From positions 62,001 to 126,000 of the forward strand of contig CANMZP010000001.1 in assembly GCA_947502355.1 (NCBI GenBank): DNA of 64,000 bases, given 5' to 3'. The notes below the pieces were generated by a model, which was not told where the DNA came from, did not search any database, and saw only the letters and a list, made by a program, of their open reading frames with translations. Source of the DNA: an uncultured Thalassotalea sp. GTDB lineage: Bacteria; Pseudomonadota; Gammaproteobacteria; Enterobacterales; Alteromonadaceae. This document shows positions 1 to 8,706 of the stretch, one piece after another (the stretch's first letter is position 1; each line of letters opens with the position of its first letter). Made by a program: the position numbers and the translations under genes.

Positions 1-129
1 AAGGCCAATGGCCAAAAGTTATTGAACCAAAGTGGTATTGGTTTATTAGAATTAAGTGATGACTATCAAGTCAACGCCAGCGTATTAAACGAAGTAGAAC
101 ACAGTACATTTGAAGTCGAGCAAGATTAA
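1..129 (+). CDS. C-terminal fragment of an unidentified protein
   Basis: An open frame enters from the left edge and runs 42 codons to a TAA at 127-129. The readable tail is polar and acidic and ends in EVEQD. I do not recognise the family from this fragment. A terminator hairpin at 288-320 closes the transcription unit. Directly behind the stop lies a 15-bp tandem repeat that stays open in the same frame for about 41 more codons, so the present stop may have been acquired within a once longer gene. The coding call rests on the open frame at the window edge. Confidence 0.6.
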   Translation, partial: KANGQKLLNQSGIGLLELSDDYQVNASVLNEVEHSTFEVEQD

Positions 130-135
130 TTCGTT

Positions 136-240
136 GCCGCTTTGTTCTGTGCAGCTTTGTTCTGTGCAGCTTTGTTCTGTGCAGCTTTTTTCTGTGCCGT
201 TTTGTTCCCTGCAGCTTTATCTCATACCGCTTTGGTTCAT
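136..240 (+). repeat. 15-bp tandem repeat, 7 degenerating copies
   Basis: Seven consecutive 15-bp units start at 136, 151, 166, 181, 196, 211 and 226. The core unit is gcagctttgttctgt; copies 2 and 3 are identical and later copies drift. The unit is a multiple of three and is in frame with the CDS ending at 129, so read-through would give a hydrophobic AALFC-type repeat ending at a TAA near 256. Confidence 0.9.
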
Positions 241-287
241 GGCGTTGGAATTTAATTCATAGGGTTGATTTAAAGTCGCCTAGAGGC

Positions 288-320
288 AAAAAAGCCAGAT
301 ATTTGCATATCTGGCTTTTC
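288..320. terminator. Bidirectional rho-independent terminator
   Basis: A 13-bp perfect stem (290-302 with 307-319) has a 4-nt loop, with A and T runs on its two sides. It sits between the fragment on the + strand and udp on the - strand, so it can end both transcripts. Confidence 0.85.
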
Positions 321-356
321 TTATTTCAATCGTCTATTTGCGGGTGTTGATGTTTG

Positions 357-1121
357 TTAACCTGCTAACAACGCGCGAGCGGCTTCAACCACAACAGAAA
401 TAGAACGAGACTCAATGGCTTTATGTGCTTTTGCATCGGGTAATTCACCGCGATGACGGTTAACAATAACCCCTGCCACACAACCGGCACGTAAGCCTGA
501 GCTGGCACACATGGTAAGCAAGGTGGCTGATTCCATTTCAAAATTCAACACGCCCATATCTTGCCACTCTTTGGCAGAGCCTTGAAAACGTTTCACAACG
601 CGACCAGAGAACGTATCGTAGCGCTCTTGTCCAGGATAGAACGTATCACTCGATGCGGTAACACCAATAAACACGTTGCCACCTTCTGCTTGCGCTGCAT
701 TATGCAGTGCCGTTGTTAACGTAAAATCGGCTACCGCAGGAAATTCCATTGGGGCGAAGTGCAAACTTGCACCGTCTAATCGAACTGAGCCCGTTGTTAC
801 GATGATATCGCCGACTTCAATTTCAGGCTGCAACGCTCCGGTGGTACCTACACGAAGAAAGTCGGTAACCCCAAGTTGCGCCAGCTCTTCAACAGCAATT
901 GAAGTTGATGGACCACCAATGCCGGTAGAACAAACTACGACTTTCTTACCGTCTAACTCCCCTAAGTAAAGGGTATATTCTCGTTGTGAAATCAAAAATT
1001 TCGGGTTATCCAAAAAGGTTGAAATGGTTTCAACGCGAGCTGGATCGCCAGGAATGATAGCTAAGGTAGCGCCTTGAAGATCTTCTTTGTTGACCCCTAA
1101 ATGAAAAACAGCATTGCTCAT
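357..1121 (-). CDS. udp: Uridine phosphorylase
   Basis: This 254-residue protein closely matches E. coli Udp (253 residues). It cleaves uridine with phosphate to uracil and ribose-1-phosphate in the cytoplasm. Family signatures are visible: IPGDPARV near residue 23 (phosphate site), the STGIGGPS segment, the RVGTTGAL turn, and [10 protein letters not shown] near residue 193, the ribose and base-binding part of the NP-1 fold. It stands alone on the minus strand between two terminators but belongs to the nucleoside gene district (add, deoD, deoB, udk, deoC, tdk). I saw no clear CRP or CytR site upstream. Identification is secure. Confidence 0.97.
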   Translation of the reverse strand: MSNAVFHLGVNKEDLQGATLAIIPGDPARVETISTFLDNPKFLISQREYTLYLGELDGKKVVVCSTGIGGPSTSIAVEELAQLGVTDFLRVGTTGALQPEIEVGDIIVTTGSVRLDGASLHFAPMEFPAVADFTLTTALHNAAQAEGGNVFIGVTASSDTFYPGQERYDTFSGRVVKRFQGSAKEWQDMGVLNFEMESATLLTMCASSGLRAGCVAGVIVNRHRGELPDAKAHKAIESRSISVVVEAARALLAG

Positions 1122-1226
1122 GTGACATCCTGATAAATATATAGTTAAAAATAGTTAATTATTACGTTCATTGTAGGTCTGAATCTTAAAAAGGGAAACA
1201 AACTAAATCGTTAAAAAGTGTTACTT

Positions 1227-1276
1227 ATAAAAAAGGTTGCCTCAATTTGTTTAATATCAAACCGAAGGCAACCTTT
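1227..1276 (-). terminator. Terminator of the aroG-DUF2750 unit
   Basis: An 11-bp perfect stem (1232-1242 with 1266-1276) has a 23-nt loop and is followed on the minus strand by a run of T. It lies 24 bases behind the DUF2750 stop codon. Confidence 0.75.
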
Positions 1277-1299
1277 ACAAAGAAGTATTTGGTATGATT

Positions 1300-1692
1300 C
1301 TATTTTTTTCGAGCTTGCTTGTTAAGCTTTTTCACTAAAATTTCAGCAAATTCCCACGGATAAAAAATCCGCCCTTCCAAGCTTTCTCCAGGGAAAATCA
1401 ATAAGCTTAGATCATCTTCTTCCATACCCGGTAACCATTTACTCTGAATGTCTTCGAAACTCAGCTGTTTAGCTTCACAGTGTGACCATTCATCCGATGC
1501 CCAATGCTCAGCGGTTTGCTGATCAGGCCAAAATGGCACATAGTCTTCTTCGCCTTCATTGCCATTAAGCATAACCGCGCCGTATTCATCGGTAAGGATC
1601 CAGGCTTGCTTCGTGTCAAAAAGTTGTTTAATAAACAACTCGTAGCGTTGCTCATCTGTCAATAGCAATACATTTTTATCATTCAGGTTCAT
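1300..1692 (-). CDS. DUF2750 domain-containing protein
   Basis: This 130-residue soluble protein fits the DUF2750 pattern: a segment like AWILTDEYGAVMLN, then VPFWPDQQTAEHWA, then a C-terminal part with LLIFPGESLEGRIFYP. The family has no assigned biochemical role. The gene starts only 8 bases behind the aroG stop on the same strand and shares its terminator, so it is probably co-transcribed with aroG. A GGGGAT purine stretch precedes the ATG. Coupling to aromatic amino acid synthesis is suggested only by position. Confidence 0.85.
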   Translation of the reverse strand: MNLNDKNVLLLTDEQRYELFIKQLFDTKQAWILTDEYGAVMLNGNEGEEDYVPFWPDQQTAEHWASDEWSHCEAKQLSFEDIQSKWLPGMEEDDLSLLIFPGESLEGRIFYPWEFAEILVKKLNKQARKK

Positions 1693-1700
1693 GTTATCCC

Positions 1701-2762
1701 CTACTTTGCTTTAGCGATACGACTCGCACTTGCTTTGGCCAGTTTTTCTAGCATCACTTCAGTATCTTGCCAGCCGATACACGCATCGGTAATGCTCTGA
1801 CCGTACTTTTCAACTTTACCATCAATAAGATCCTGACGCCCTTCAACCAGATGACTTTCAACCATTACGCCAAAAATAGACGCGTTACCGTTATCCATTT
1901 GCTGGCATAAATCTTCAGCAACCAGCATTTGGTTCTCAAACTTTTTACTTGAGTTTGCATGGCTACAATCCACCATGACCTTCGGCTTTAAACCAACGTT
2001 TGTTAGTTGCTCGGTAATATCATCAACGTGCTTGGCCGAATAGTTTGGCTCTTTACCACCGCGCAAAATAATATGACAGTCATCATTACCTTTGGTATGC
2101 ACAATAGCTGAATTACCTAACTTAGTTACCGATAAAAAGTGATGCGGAGCACTCGCAGCACCAATGGCATCAACGGCAACTTTAATGGTTCCATCGGTAC
2201 CGTTTTTAAAACCAACCGGACAAGATAAACCTGAAGATAACTCTCGGTGAACTTGCGACTCAGTGGTACGTGCACCAATCGCGCCCCATGACATAAGATC
2301 GGCCATATATTGTGGGGTGATCATATCCAAAAACTCACCCGCCGTAGGCAAGCCCATTTCATTAAGTTGTAATAACAGTTTACGACCCATACGCAATCCA
2401 TCATTAATGGCATAGCTGTTATCAAGGTAAGGGTCGTTAATTAATCCTTTCCAACCAACCGTTGTACGTGGTTTTTCAAAGTAAACACGCATGACAATTT
2501 CAAGTGAATCTTTGTATTTCTGTCTTAAACGGTTCAAACGACTACCATATTCTAGGGCAGCAACAGGATCATGAATCGAACAAGGACCAATCACGACCAA
2601 TAAACGTTTATCTTCATTATTTAAGATATTGCTTATCGCTTGACGACCTTCTACAACCGTTTTTGCAATCTGTTCGGTATTACGATAGCGCTCTAATAAC
2701 GCCACAGGAGGAAGTAATTCTTTTATTTGATTAATACGAACATCATCTGTTTGGTAAAGCAT
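1701..2762 (-). CDS. aroG: 3-deoxy-7-phosphoheptulonate (DAHP) synthase
   Basis: The enzyme condenses phosphoenolpyruvate and erythrose-4-phosphate to DAHP, the first step of the shikimate pathway. The 353-residue protein belongs to class I and is closest in memory to AroG: DDVRINQIKELLPPVALLE at the N terminus, VIGPCSIHDP near residue 57, RVYFEKPRTTVGWKG near 92, GARTTESQVHRELSSG, and VMVDCSHANSSKKF near 262. These cover metal, PEP and E4P binding. The N-terminal extension needed for feedback control is present, but the inhibiting amino acid cannot be told with certainty. DUF2750 follows closely. A possible TyrR box lies 126 bases upstream. Confidence 0.96.
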   Translation of the reverse strand: MLYQTDDVRINQIKELLPPVALLERYRNTEQIAKTVVEGRQAISNILNNEDKRLLVVIGPCSIHDPVAALEYGSRLNRLRQKYKDSLEIVMRVYFEKPRTTVGWKGLINDPYLDNSYAINDGLRMGRKLLLQLNEMGLPTAGEFLDMITPQYMADLMSWGAIGARTTESQVHRELSSGLSCPVGFKNGTDGTIKVAVDAIGAASAPHHFLSVTKLGNSAIVHTKGNDDCHIILRGGKEPNYSAKHVDDITEQLTNVGLKPKVMVDCSHANSSKKFENQMLVAEDLCQQMDNGNASIFGVMVESHLVEGRQDLIDGKVEKYGQSITDACIGWQDTEVMLEKLAKASASRIAKAK

Positions 2763-2887
2763 AGGTCTCTCTTTTTTAAATTAATTACTGCATATTGACA
2801 ATCTACCAGTGTTTGCACCTTTCGCCAATATTTTATACAAAATCTTAACACTGGGCGGATGTGTTTAAACAGGTTCAACGTCATGAT

Positions 2888-2905
2888 TGTAAAGGCAAGT
2901 TTAAC
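2888..2905 (-). promoter_or_regulatory. Possible TyrR box upstream of aroG
   Basis: The 18-bp segment TGTAAA-N6-TTTAAC matches the TyrR consensus TGTAAA-N6-TTTACA at 10 of 12 defined positions. TyrR represses DAHP synthase genes in enterobacteria. The region is AT-rich, so a chance match is possible. The site could equally serve add on the other strand. Confidence 0.3.
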
Positions 2906-3020
2906 TAAGTGTTTAAATTTGTAAAATAGCGGCGAAGAAAATCGACAAAATTCATGCTTAGACCTAGAATAAATAACAACAAATGGCTTAGTCCACTATC
3001 TACTCTTATAGGATCATTAA

Positions 3021-4016
3021 ATGGTTTTCAATAACTTACCTCTGGTTGACCTGCATAGACACCTCGATGGTAATATTCGCGCCAAAACCATTTGGGAACT
3101 GGCTCAACAAAACAATATGGCATTGCCCGTAGACTCATATAAAAACTTTATCCCTCACGTTCAAATTACAGATAAAACCAATGACTTAATGGAGTTTTTA
3201 GAAAAACTTGATTGGGGCGTTAAAGTGTTACACAGTTTGGACGATTGTAAGCGCATTGGTTATGAAAATGTGGAAGACTTGCATATTGCAGGTATTGATT
3301 ATGCCGAGCTTCGCTTTTCTCCAAGATATATCGCCATGCAAAACAACCTAAACCCGAGCGCCGTTGTGGAAGCCATCATTGATGGTGTTCATCTTGGCCT
3401 TAAAGATTTCGACGTCAAAGCAAACCTGATTGGCATAATGAGCCGTACGTTCGGCGTCGATGCTTGCCAACAAGAACTCGATGCCATCCTTGCTCATAAA
3501 GATCACTTTGTTGCCGTTGACTTAGCAGGTGATGAAGGTAACCAACCACCAGAATTGTTTATCAATCATTTTAAGCAAGTTGATAAAGCAAACTTAAACG
3601 TTACCGTACATGCGGGTGAAGCTGCCGGTCCAGAAAGCGTTTGGCAGGCCATCAAAGCGCTAAAAGCACAACGCATTGGCCATGGTTTTTACAGTTTTAA
3701 AGACGTTGAATTACTGGATTATTTAGCTATAAATAATATAACGCTTGAAGCTTGTTTAACATCAAATTATCAGACTGGCACTATTGCTAATATCGCGGAC
3801 CACCCAATCAAGACGTTCTTAGAACACGGTGTAAGTGTTTGTTTGAACACGGATGATCCAGGCGTAGAAGGTGTCGAATTAAGACATGAGTATCAGTTAG
3901 CCAAAGACACATTAAAGCTCACTGATGATCAACTTAAACAAATTCAAATAAACGGTGTGAATGCAGCGTTTATGTCAGATTCTGACAAAAAAGCACTGCT
4001 TAGTAAAAAGCAGTAA
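3021..4016 (+). CDS. add: Adenosine deaminase
   Basis: This hydrolase converts adenosine and deoxyadenosine to inosine and deoxyinosine. The 331-residue protein is as long as E. coli Add (333). The zinc TIM-barrel motifs are all there: DLHRHLDGN near residue 9 (zinc histidines), TVHAGEAAGPES near 195 (zinc histidine and catalytic glutamate), RIGHGF near 218 and LNTDDPGVEG near 275 (zinc aspartate). The ATG at 3021 is preceded by AGGA. Only 29 bases separate it from deoD, so the two probably form an operon that deaminates and then phosphorolyses purine nucleosides. Confidence 0.97.
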   Translation: MVFNNLPLVDLHRHLDGNIRAKTIWELAQQNNMALPVDSYKNFIPHVQITDKTNDLMEFLEKLDWGVKVLHSLDDCKRIGYENVEDLHIAGIDYAELRFSPRYIAMQNNLNPSAVVEAIIDGVHLGLKDFDVKANLIGIMSRTFGVDACQQELDAILAHKDHFVAVDLAGDEGNQPPELFINHFKQVDKANLNVTVHAGEAAGPESVWQAIKALKAQRIGHGFYSFKDVELLDYLAINNITLEACLTSNYQTGTIANIADHPIKTFLEHGVSVCLNTDDPGVEGVELRHEYQLAKDTLKLTDDQLKQIQINGVNAAFMSDSDKKALLSKKQ

Positions 4017-4045
4017 GTAAAATTTTTTAATAAAAAGGTACTCCT

Positions 4046-4759
4046 ATGGCTACTCCACATATTGCAGCAGAAAACGGCGAAATCGCAAAAACAGTTTTAC
4101 TTCCTGGCGATCCACTTCGCGCAAAAGTTATTGCTGATACATTTCTTGATAATCCTGTTCAGTTCAACACGGTACGTAACATGTTTGGTTACACTGGTAC
4201 CTATAAAGGTAAAGAAGTTTCGGTTATGGGTTCAGGTATGGGTATTCCTTCTGCCTCAATCTACGCGACTGAGCTTTACAAAGATTACGGTGTAGAAAAC
4301 ATTATCCGTATTGGTAGCTGTGGTGCCGTATTACCAGACGTTAAAGTTATGGACCTGATCATTGGTATGGGCGCAAGTACAGATTCTGGCGTTAACCGTT
4401 CACGTTTCGGCGGTTATGACTTAGCAGCGATTGCTGACTACGGCCTAATGAAAAACGTTGTTACCGCTGCTGAAAAATTAGGTAAAGATGTGCGCATTGG
4501 TAACATCTTCTCTGCGGATTTATTCTACACACCACAACCAGAATTATTCGATACAATGGCTAACTTAGGCATTCTAGGTGTGGAAATGGAAGCGGCGGGT
4601 CTTTACGGCGCAGCTGCTGAGTACGGTAAAAAAGCACTATGTGTATTAACCGTATCTGATCACATTAAAACGGGTGAAAGCTTATCTGCTGAACTTCGTC
4701 AAACATCATTTACTGATATGATGGAAGTAACACTTGAATCTTTATTACTTGAAGATTAA
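4046..4759 (+). CDS. deoD: Purine nucleoside phosphorylase, DeoD type
   Basis: This hexameric enzyme splits purine (deoxy)nucleosides to base and (deoxy)ribose-1-phosphate. The 237-residue protein tracks E. coli DeoD (239): [20 protein letters not shown] at the start, [10 protein letters not shown], the [13 protein letters not shown] segment, RIGSCGAV near residue 87 and [10 protein letters not shown] near 179, with VSDHI carrying the catalytic aspartate near 204. A strong AAAAAGG ribosome site precedes the ATG. Expression is probably coupled to add just upstream. A strong terminator follows. Confidence 0.97.
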   Translation: MATPHIAAENGEIAKTVLLPGDPLRAKVIADTFLDNPVQFNTVRNMFGYTGTYKGKEVSVMGSGMGIPSASIYATELYKDYGVENIIRIGSCGAVLPDVKVMDLIIGMGASTDSGVNRSRFGGYDLAAIADYGLMKNVVTAAEKLGKDVRIGNIFSADLFYTPQPELFDTMANLGILGVEMEAAGLYGAAAEYGKKALCVLTVSDHIKTGESLSAELRQTSFTDMMEVTLESLLLED

Positions 4760-4794
4760 TTTTTGATTAGCCAATAGCAATCAAAACATTTTAC

Positions 4795-4834
4795 AAAGGG
4801 CTCCTACCATCTATTTTAGATAGGAGCCCTTTTT
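4795..4834 (+). terminator. Rho-independent terminator of add-deoD
   Basis: A 12-bp perfect stem (4795-4806 with 4821-4832), extended by an inner tct/aga pair, is followed by a T run. It lies 36 bases behind deoD. Confidence 0.9.
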
Positions 4835-4982
4835 CATATCCAAAGCCAAAACAATCCTTTATCTCTGAACCCTACTCCCCATCACCGCTCGACAATCATT
4901 ACAATAACTTTGAAACTCTCCACTTTTTCTGGGTATGATTGATCATAGCATTTAACCATTAACACTATAGGAGTAATAAATT

Positions 4983-5477
4983 GTGGCCATGATTATCAGA
5001 GAAGCAACAGATGCCGATTGGGATGGCATTTGGCCTATTTTTCAAGAAATCGTTTCTGCTGGTCAAACCTACGCCTATGACATTCACACCAACAAACAGC
5101 AGGCCAAACAGATATGGCTTAATGCGCCTAGAAAAACTTTCGTTGTAGTAGAGGGTGAAACGATCATTGCGACTTATTATTTAAAAACCAATCAGGCTGG
5201 ACCTGGGCAGCATGTGTGCAATTGCGGTTATATGGTGTCAGCGAACGCTAGGGGCAAAGGGTTGGCAACCACAATGTGTAACCACTCTCAGCAATTAGCC
5301 AAAGAACTCGGCTATAAAGCAATGCAATTTAATTTTGTTGCTTCAACAAATGAAGGCGCAGTCCGCCTATGGAGCAAACTTGGCTTTGCAACCGTCGGTT
5401 GTTTACCCAAAGCATTTAATCATCCCGAGTTGGGCTTAGTAGATGCCTTAGTCATGTATAAATGGCTTAGCCCCTAA
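4983..5477 (+). CDS. GNAT-family N-acetyltransferase
   Basis: This 164-residue protein has the GNAT layout: IREATDADWDGIW at the N terminus, an acetyl-CoA loop region with VSANARGKGLATTMCNH near residue 87, and FVASTNEGAVRLWSKLGF near 120, the usual motif B followed by the closing sheet. The substrate is unknown; close relatives are annotated only as acetyltransferases. GTG at 4983 is preferred because AGGAG at 4969-4973 is spaced 9 bases from it; ATG at 4989 would be 15 bases away. It is monocistronic behind the deoD terminator. Confidence 0.9.
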   Translation: MAMIIREATDADWDGIWPIFQEIVSAGQTYAYDIHTNKQQAKQIWLNAPRKTFVVVEGETIIATYYLKTNQAGPGQHVCNCGYMVSANARGKGLATTMCNHSQQLAKELGYKAMQFNFVASTNEGAVRLWSKLGFATVGCLPKAFNHPELGLVDALVMYKWLSP

Positions 5478-5523
5478 TTTCCATAAACACAGTGGGTGGC
5501 TTGTTAAAAAGCCTCTACCAATC

Positions 5524-5790
5524 CATCGTTTAGCTAAATGTTAAGATGGGTGTCTAGGTTATTTTGCCTGAATAAATTCATCATTTAGGCAAACGTTAAG
5601 GTGGGTGTCTAGTTTTTTTTGCCTGAATAAATTCATCATTTAGCTAAATATTAAGGTGGGTGTCTAGATTTTTTTGCCTGAATAAATTCATCATTTAGCT
5701 AAATATTAAGGTGGGTGTCTAGATTTTTTTGTCTGAAAAAATTCATCATTTAGCTAAATATTAAGGTGGGTGTCTAGGTTATTTTTGCTT
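5524..5790 (+). repeat. 55-bp tandem repeat array, 5 copies
   Basis: Units begin at exactly 5524, 5579, 5634, 5689 and 5744; the last is incomplete at about 47 bp. Each contains the invariant core GGTGGGTGTCTAG and a T-run; copies 1, 3, 4 and 5 also carry the 10-bp palindrome TTTAGCTAAA. Copy 2 instead has TTTAGGCAAA, which forms an inverted repeat with the upstream TTTGCCTGAA. Copies 3 and 4 are nearly identical. The array fills the space before the small membrane gene at 5820 and encodes no protein I can support. Confidence 0.95.
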
Positions 5791-5819
5791 TGTTGTGGTT
5801 GATGGGTTACAACTAGTCG

Positions 5820-6116
5820 ATGACATTTTTTCAAAAGATTAAACTTTCTCCTTATCGGATATCAACTTTGCTTGGTTTTTTCGCCGTTTGTTGGGGCGTG
5901 TTGGCGCACCTATATAACTATCACTTAGCTCCCCCCTTACTACCAGGTTATGAACTATTCGCTTGGCCAGGCATGTTTTCATTAAGCTTTTTCAGTGAAG
6001 AAACAGCGTATAAACCCAAATTAATTATCTTTTTATTGGGGCAATTTATTGGCTATTTTGGTTTTTGCATGCTCTGGTATAAGATTAAAGACAAACTAAA
6101 AACGAGAAGAAAATAA
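5820..6116 (+). CDS. Small membrane protein of unknown function
   Basis: This 98-residue protein is unrecognised. It has two or three hydrophobic segments, about residues 14-34 and 68-88, and a strongly basic C-terminal tail (KIKDKLKTRRK) that would lie in the cytoplasm. No convincing ribosome site precedes the ATG, and the 55-bp repeat array ends about 30 bases upstream. It is followed after 4 bases by a second small membrane protein, so the two are probably translated together. The coding call rests on length, hydrophobic pattern and close packing. Confidence 0.7.
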   Translation: MTFFQKIKLSPYRISTLLGFFAVCWGVLAHLYNYHLAPPLLPGYELFAWPGMFSLSFFSEETAYKPKLIIFLLGQFIGYFGFCMLWYKIKDKLKTRRK

Positions 6117-6120
6117 TACA

Positions 6121-6420
6121 ATGCTTTTCATACTATTAACCCTTTGGTTTATTTTGATGATTTACTCGGCAATGGCGGAATATAAGTATTATTATGCCGT
6201 TAAAACATTAGAACCTGAAATTTGGAATAAACTGGGCGCCTCGACAACGCTTAAAACCATGTTTGTTTTTATCTCCCCCAAAGGAAGTAAATTACTGAGT
6301 ACTTGCACCGATGAGACAGTCGTTTACCGTGCGCAAAAGCACCGTCAGGCAGGTAAGTTGTTTTTAGGTTATGTGATGTTGGTTTTAATGGTCTGTATTG
6401 TTTATTTTAAACTGGCTTAA
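6121..6420 (+). CDS. Small membrane protein of unknown function
   Basis: This 99-residue protein has an N-terminal membrane segment (about residues 2-20) and a C-terminal one (about 78-97), separated by a soluble loop rich in basic and aromatic residues. I do not recognise a family. It follows the 5820 gene with a 4-base gap and ends just before a terminator shared with deoB. It and its neighbour could be a two-component membrane unit, which is inference from adjacency. Confidence 0.7.
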   Translation: MLFILLTLWFILMIYSAMAEYKYYYAVKTLEPEIWNKLGASTTLKTMFVFISPKGSKLLSTCTDETVVYRAQKHRQAGKLFLGYVMLVLMVCIVYFKLA

Positions 6421-6425
6421 AAACA

Positions 6426-6456
6426 AAAAAGCTCTGCTGTTAACAGAGCTTTATTT
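6426..6456. terminator. Bidirectional terminator between the membrane pair and deoB
   Basis: A 9-bp stem (6428-6436 with 6444-6452) has an A run on one side and T-rich sequence on the other. It lies between the converging 6121 gene and deoB. Confidence 0.8.
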
Positions 6457-6471
6457 AATGGAGAAATTGAA

Positions 6472-7692
6472 TTATTTGGCTTGCAGCTGCGCTTTAAATG
6501 ACACGCCGTAATCTAGATCATCTAAACCGAAAATATCGGCTAACGTTGCACCAATATCTGCAAAGGATGAACGTTCACCTAAATCGATACTTGGCATGTC
6601 TTTTTGATAAAACATGACTGGGATATATTCACGAGTATGATCACTACCCTGCCATGTTGGGTCACAACCATGATCAGCGGTTAAAATAACAAAATCTTCA
6701 TCATGTAAGTGTTCAGCAATTTCATATAAACGCTTGTCTAAATACTCTAAGGCTTCACCATAGCCAACAGGATCACGACGATGCCCATAATCTTGGTCAA
6801 AGTTTACTAAATTAGTGAAAATTAACGTATTGTCACCTTGCGTTTTTAACTGTTCAATACTGGTATCAATTAAATCTTCAAGACCAGTTGCTTTGTATTT
6901 TTCAGAAATGCCTTGGTGAGCAAAGATATCCGCAATTTTACCAACACTTACGACTTTACCACCATTTTCGACCAACTTAACAAGCATGGTAGGTGCTGGA
7001 GGTAAAATGGAGAAATCACGACGGTTACCCGTACGAGTAAAATCATCAGGGCCTGTGCCAACAAATGGGCGCGCAATAACACGACCAATGTTTAGGTCTT
7101 CATCGTCTAATAACTCGCGTACTTGCTCACAATAAGTGATTAAATTGTCAATGCCGAAGGTTTCTTCATGACAGGCGATTTGGAACACACTATCTGCTGA
7201 CGTGTATAAAATTGGCTTACCCGTTTCCATGTGCTCTTTACCTAATTGAGCAATAATATTGGTACCTGATGCATGACAATTACCTAGACAGCCTTCAACG
7301 CCAGTTTTTTCATAAATCTTTTGCAGTAAGTCCTCTGAAAATGAGTCCTCTTTCTTGTCGAAATAGCCCCAGTCAAATAACACAGGGACACCCATCATTT
7401 CCCAGTGCCCACTAGGGGTGTCTTTACCTGAGCTGATTTCGGCAGCGTAACCAAAAGCGCCGGTTGTCGCTACACTACCTTCTGCAGCAGGTGTTTTTTT
7501 GCCTGCAGCAGATGCAGCATTTAATAAACCCAAAGAAGAAAGCGCAGGTAGATTTAACTTACGACCGGTTTCCTTGTGAAATACTTCAGCCATATTAGCA
7601 AAAGTATTTGCGCCTACGTCGCCAAATGACTCGGCATCAGGTGCAGCTCCTAAACCAAAGCCATCGATAACTAAAATTAACGCTCTTGCCAT
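6472..7692 (-). CDS. deoB: Phosphopentomutase
   Basis: This enzyme interconverts (deoxy)ribose-1-phosphate and (deoxy)ribose-5-phosphate, linking the nucleoside phosphorylases to DeoC. The 406-residue protein has the alkaline-phosphatase-like metal motifs: LVIDGFGLGAAPD at the N terminus, SGKDTPSGHWEMMG near residue 88 (catalytic threonine region), FTNLVNFDQDYGHRRD near 290, and LTADHGCDPTWQGSDHTRE near 340. Length fits the family. It is transcribed alone, opposite to add-deoD and udk, so the usual deoCABD operon is split here. Confidence 0.96.
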   Translation of the reverse strand: MARALILVIDGFGLGAAPDAESFGDVGANTFANMAEVFHKETGRKLNLPALSSLGLLNAASAAGKKTPAAEGSVATTGAFGYAAEISSGKDTPSGHWEMMGVPVLFDWGYFDKKEDSFSEDLLQKIYEKTGVEGCLGNCHASGTNIIAQLGKEHMETGKPILYTSADSVFQIACHEETFGIDNLITYCEQVRELLDDEDLNIGRVIARPFVGTGPDDFTRTGNRRDFSILPPAPTMLVKLVENGGKVVSVGKIADIFAHQGISEKYKATGLEDLIDTSIEQLKTQGDNTLIFTNLVNFDQDYGHRRDPVGYGEALEYLDKRLYEIAEHLHDEDFVILTADHGCDPTWQGSDHTREYIPVMFYQKDMPSIDLGERSSFADIGATLADIFGLDDLDYGVSFKAQLQAK

Positions 7693-7916
7693 AATAAATC
7701 CTTACTTAAATTATTAAAATTCATGACTATCTTATGATGTTAAGTGTAGGTTATTTTAGTAAGGTAATTGTAATATTTTGTATAAGTTGGGCAGGAAATC
7801 GTCACCCAATGCTCTATTTTGTAGAAGTTGCAAAGATAAGTCGTTGTTTACTCGCAATTCGCTCACTTTACTGTAAAATTCAATAGTAAGATTCGTGCTA
7901 AAAGAAAGAGATAATT

Positions 7917-8561
7917 TTGTCATTACCCAATCTAACAATCATCGCCGTTGTTGGCGCCTCCGCTTCTGGAAAATCATTATTCGCAGAAACCATCTACAAC
8001 GAGCTACAAAAAGAGTTAGGCACTGAAAGCATTACAATCATCAAGGAAGATTCTTACTATCGAGATCAATCTCACCTGCCCATGGAAGAACGTATAAAAA
8101 CTAACTATGATCATCCCAAAGCGTTTGAACATGAACTCCTTTACCAGCATATAGAAGAATTAGGTAAAGGTAACCCGGTTGAAGTTCCAGTTTACGATTA
8201 TAAACAACATACTCGATGTTTAGTACAAAAGAACCTCATAAAACCGACTAAAATTTTATTAATTGAAGGTATTCTTTTATTAACAGATAAAACGTTACGT
8301 GATCGTTTTGATATTAATATTTATATGGATACTGCATTGGATATTTGCTTAATTCGACGAATTAAGCGCGACTTGGACGAGCGAGGTCGAGATTTGGACT
8401 CAGTGATTCAGCAATACCAAAATACGGTAAGGCCGATGTACTACCAATTTATTGAACCATCTCGTAATCACGCCGATGTCGTAGTAACACGCGGTGGTCG
8501 AAACAGAACCGCATTAGATATGGTTAAAGCTAAAATAAGAGAATTAGCGAACGAATCATAA
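7917..8561 (+). CDS. udk: Uridine kinase
   Basis: This salvage kinase phosphorylates uridine and cytidine with ATP or GTP. The 214-residue protein aligns along its length with E. coli Udk (213): P-loop GASASGKS at residues 12-19, EDSYYRDQSHL near 42, YDHPKAFEHELL, VPVYDYKQHTR near 91, IEGILLL near 114 and RRIKRDLDERGRD near 140. The TTG at 7917 is chosen because it gives the family N terminus and no ATG or GTG lies suitably upstream. The ribosome site is only a weak AG-rich stretch, so translation may be modest. Confidence 0.95.
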   Translation: MSLPNLTIIAVVGASASGKSLFAETIYNELQKELGTESITIIKEDSYYRDQSHLPMEERIKTNYDHPKAFEHELLYQHIEELGKGNPVEVPVYDYKQHTRCLVQKNLIKPTKILLIEGILLLTDKTLRDRFDINIYMDTALDICLIRRIKRDLDERGRDLDSVIQQYQNTVRPMYYQFIEPSRNHADVVVTRGGRNRTALDMVKAKIRELANES

Positions 8562-8706
8562 ACACGATTTAATTTTTGCTTCAAGGATCAGGCATTTTTA
8601 TCATAATAGGTTTTAGGAAAACACATTATGATCAACGATTATCACGACTAAGCTAAGCAATCGAGATCTTAGCCCTGAATATTGAAAATAACCAAAGAGG
8701 TTTAAT

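Noticed and set aside
5524-5790. CRISPR array
   Set aside because: Units are contiguous 55-bp copies without unique spacers, and no cas genes are present.
7756-7938. Minus-strand open frame over the udk start
   Set aside because: It overlaps the well-supported N terminus of uridine kinase and its promoter region, and lacks a ribosome site.
8628-8651. Seven-codon leader peptide before deoC
   Set aside because: It has no run of regulatory codons or alternative hairpins, and such short frames are frequent by chance.
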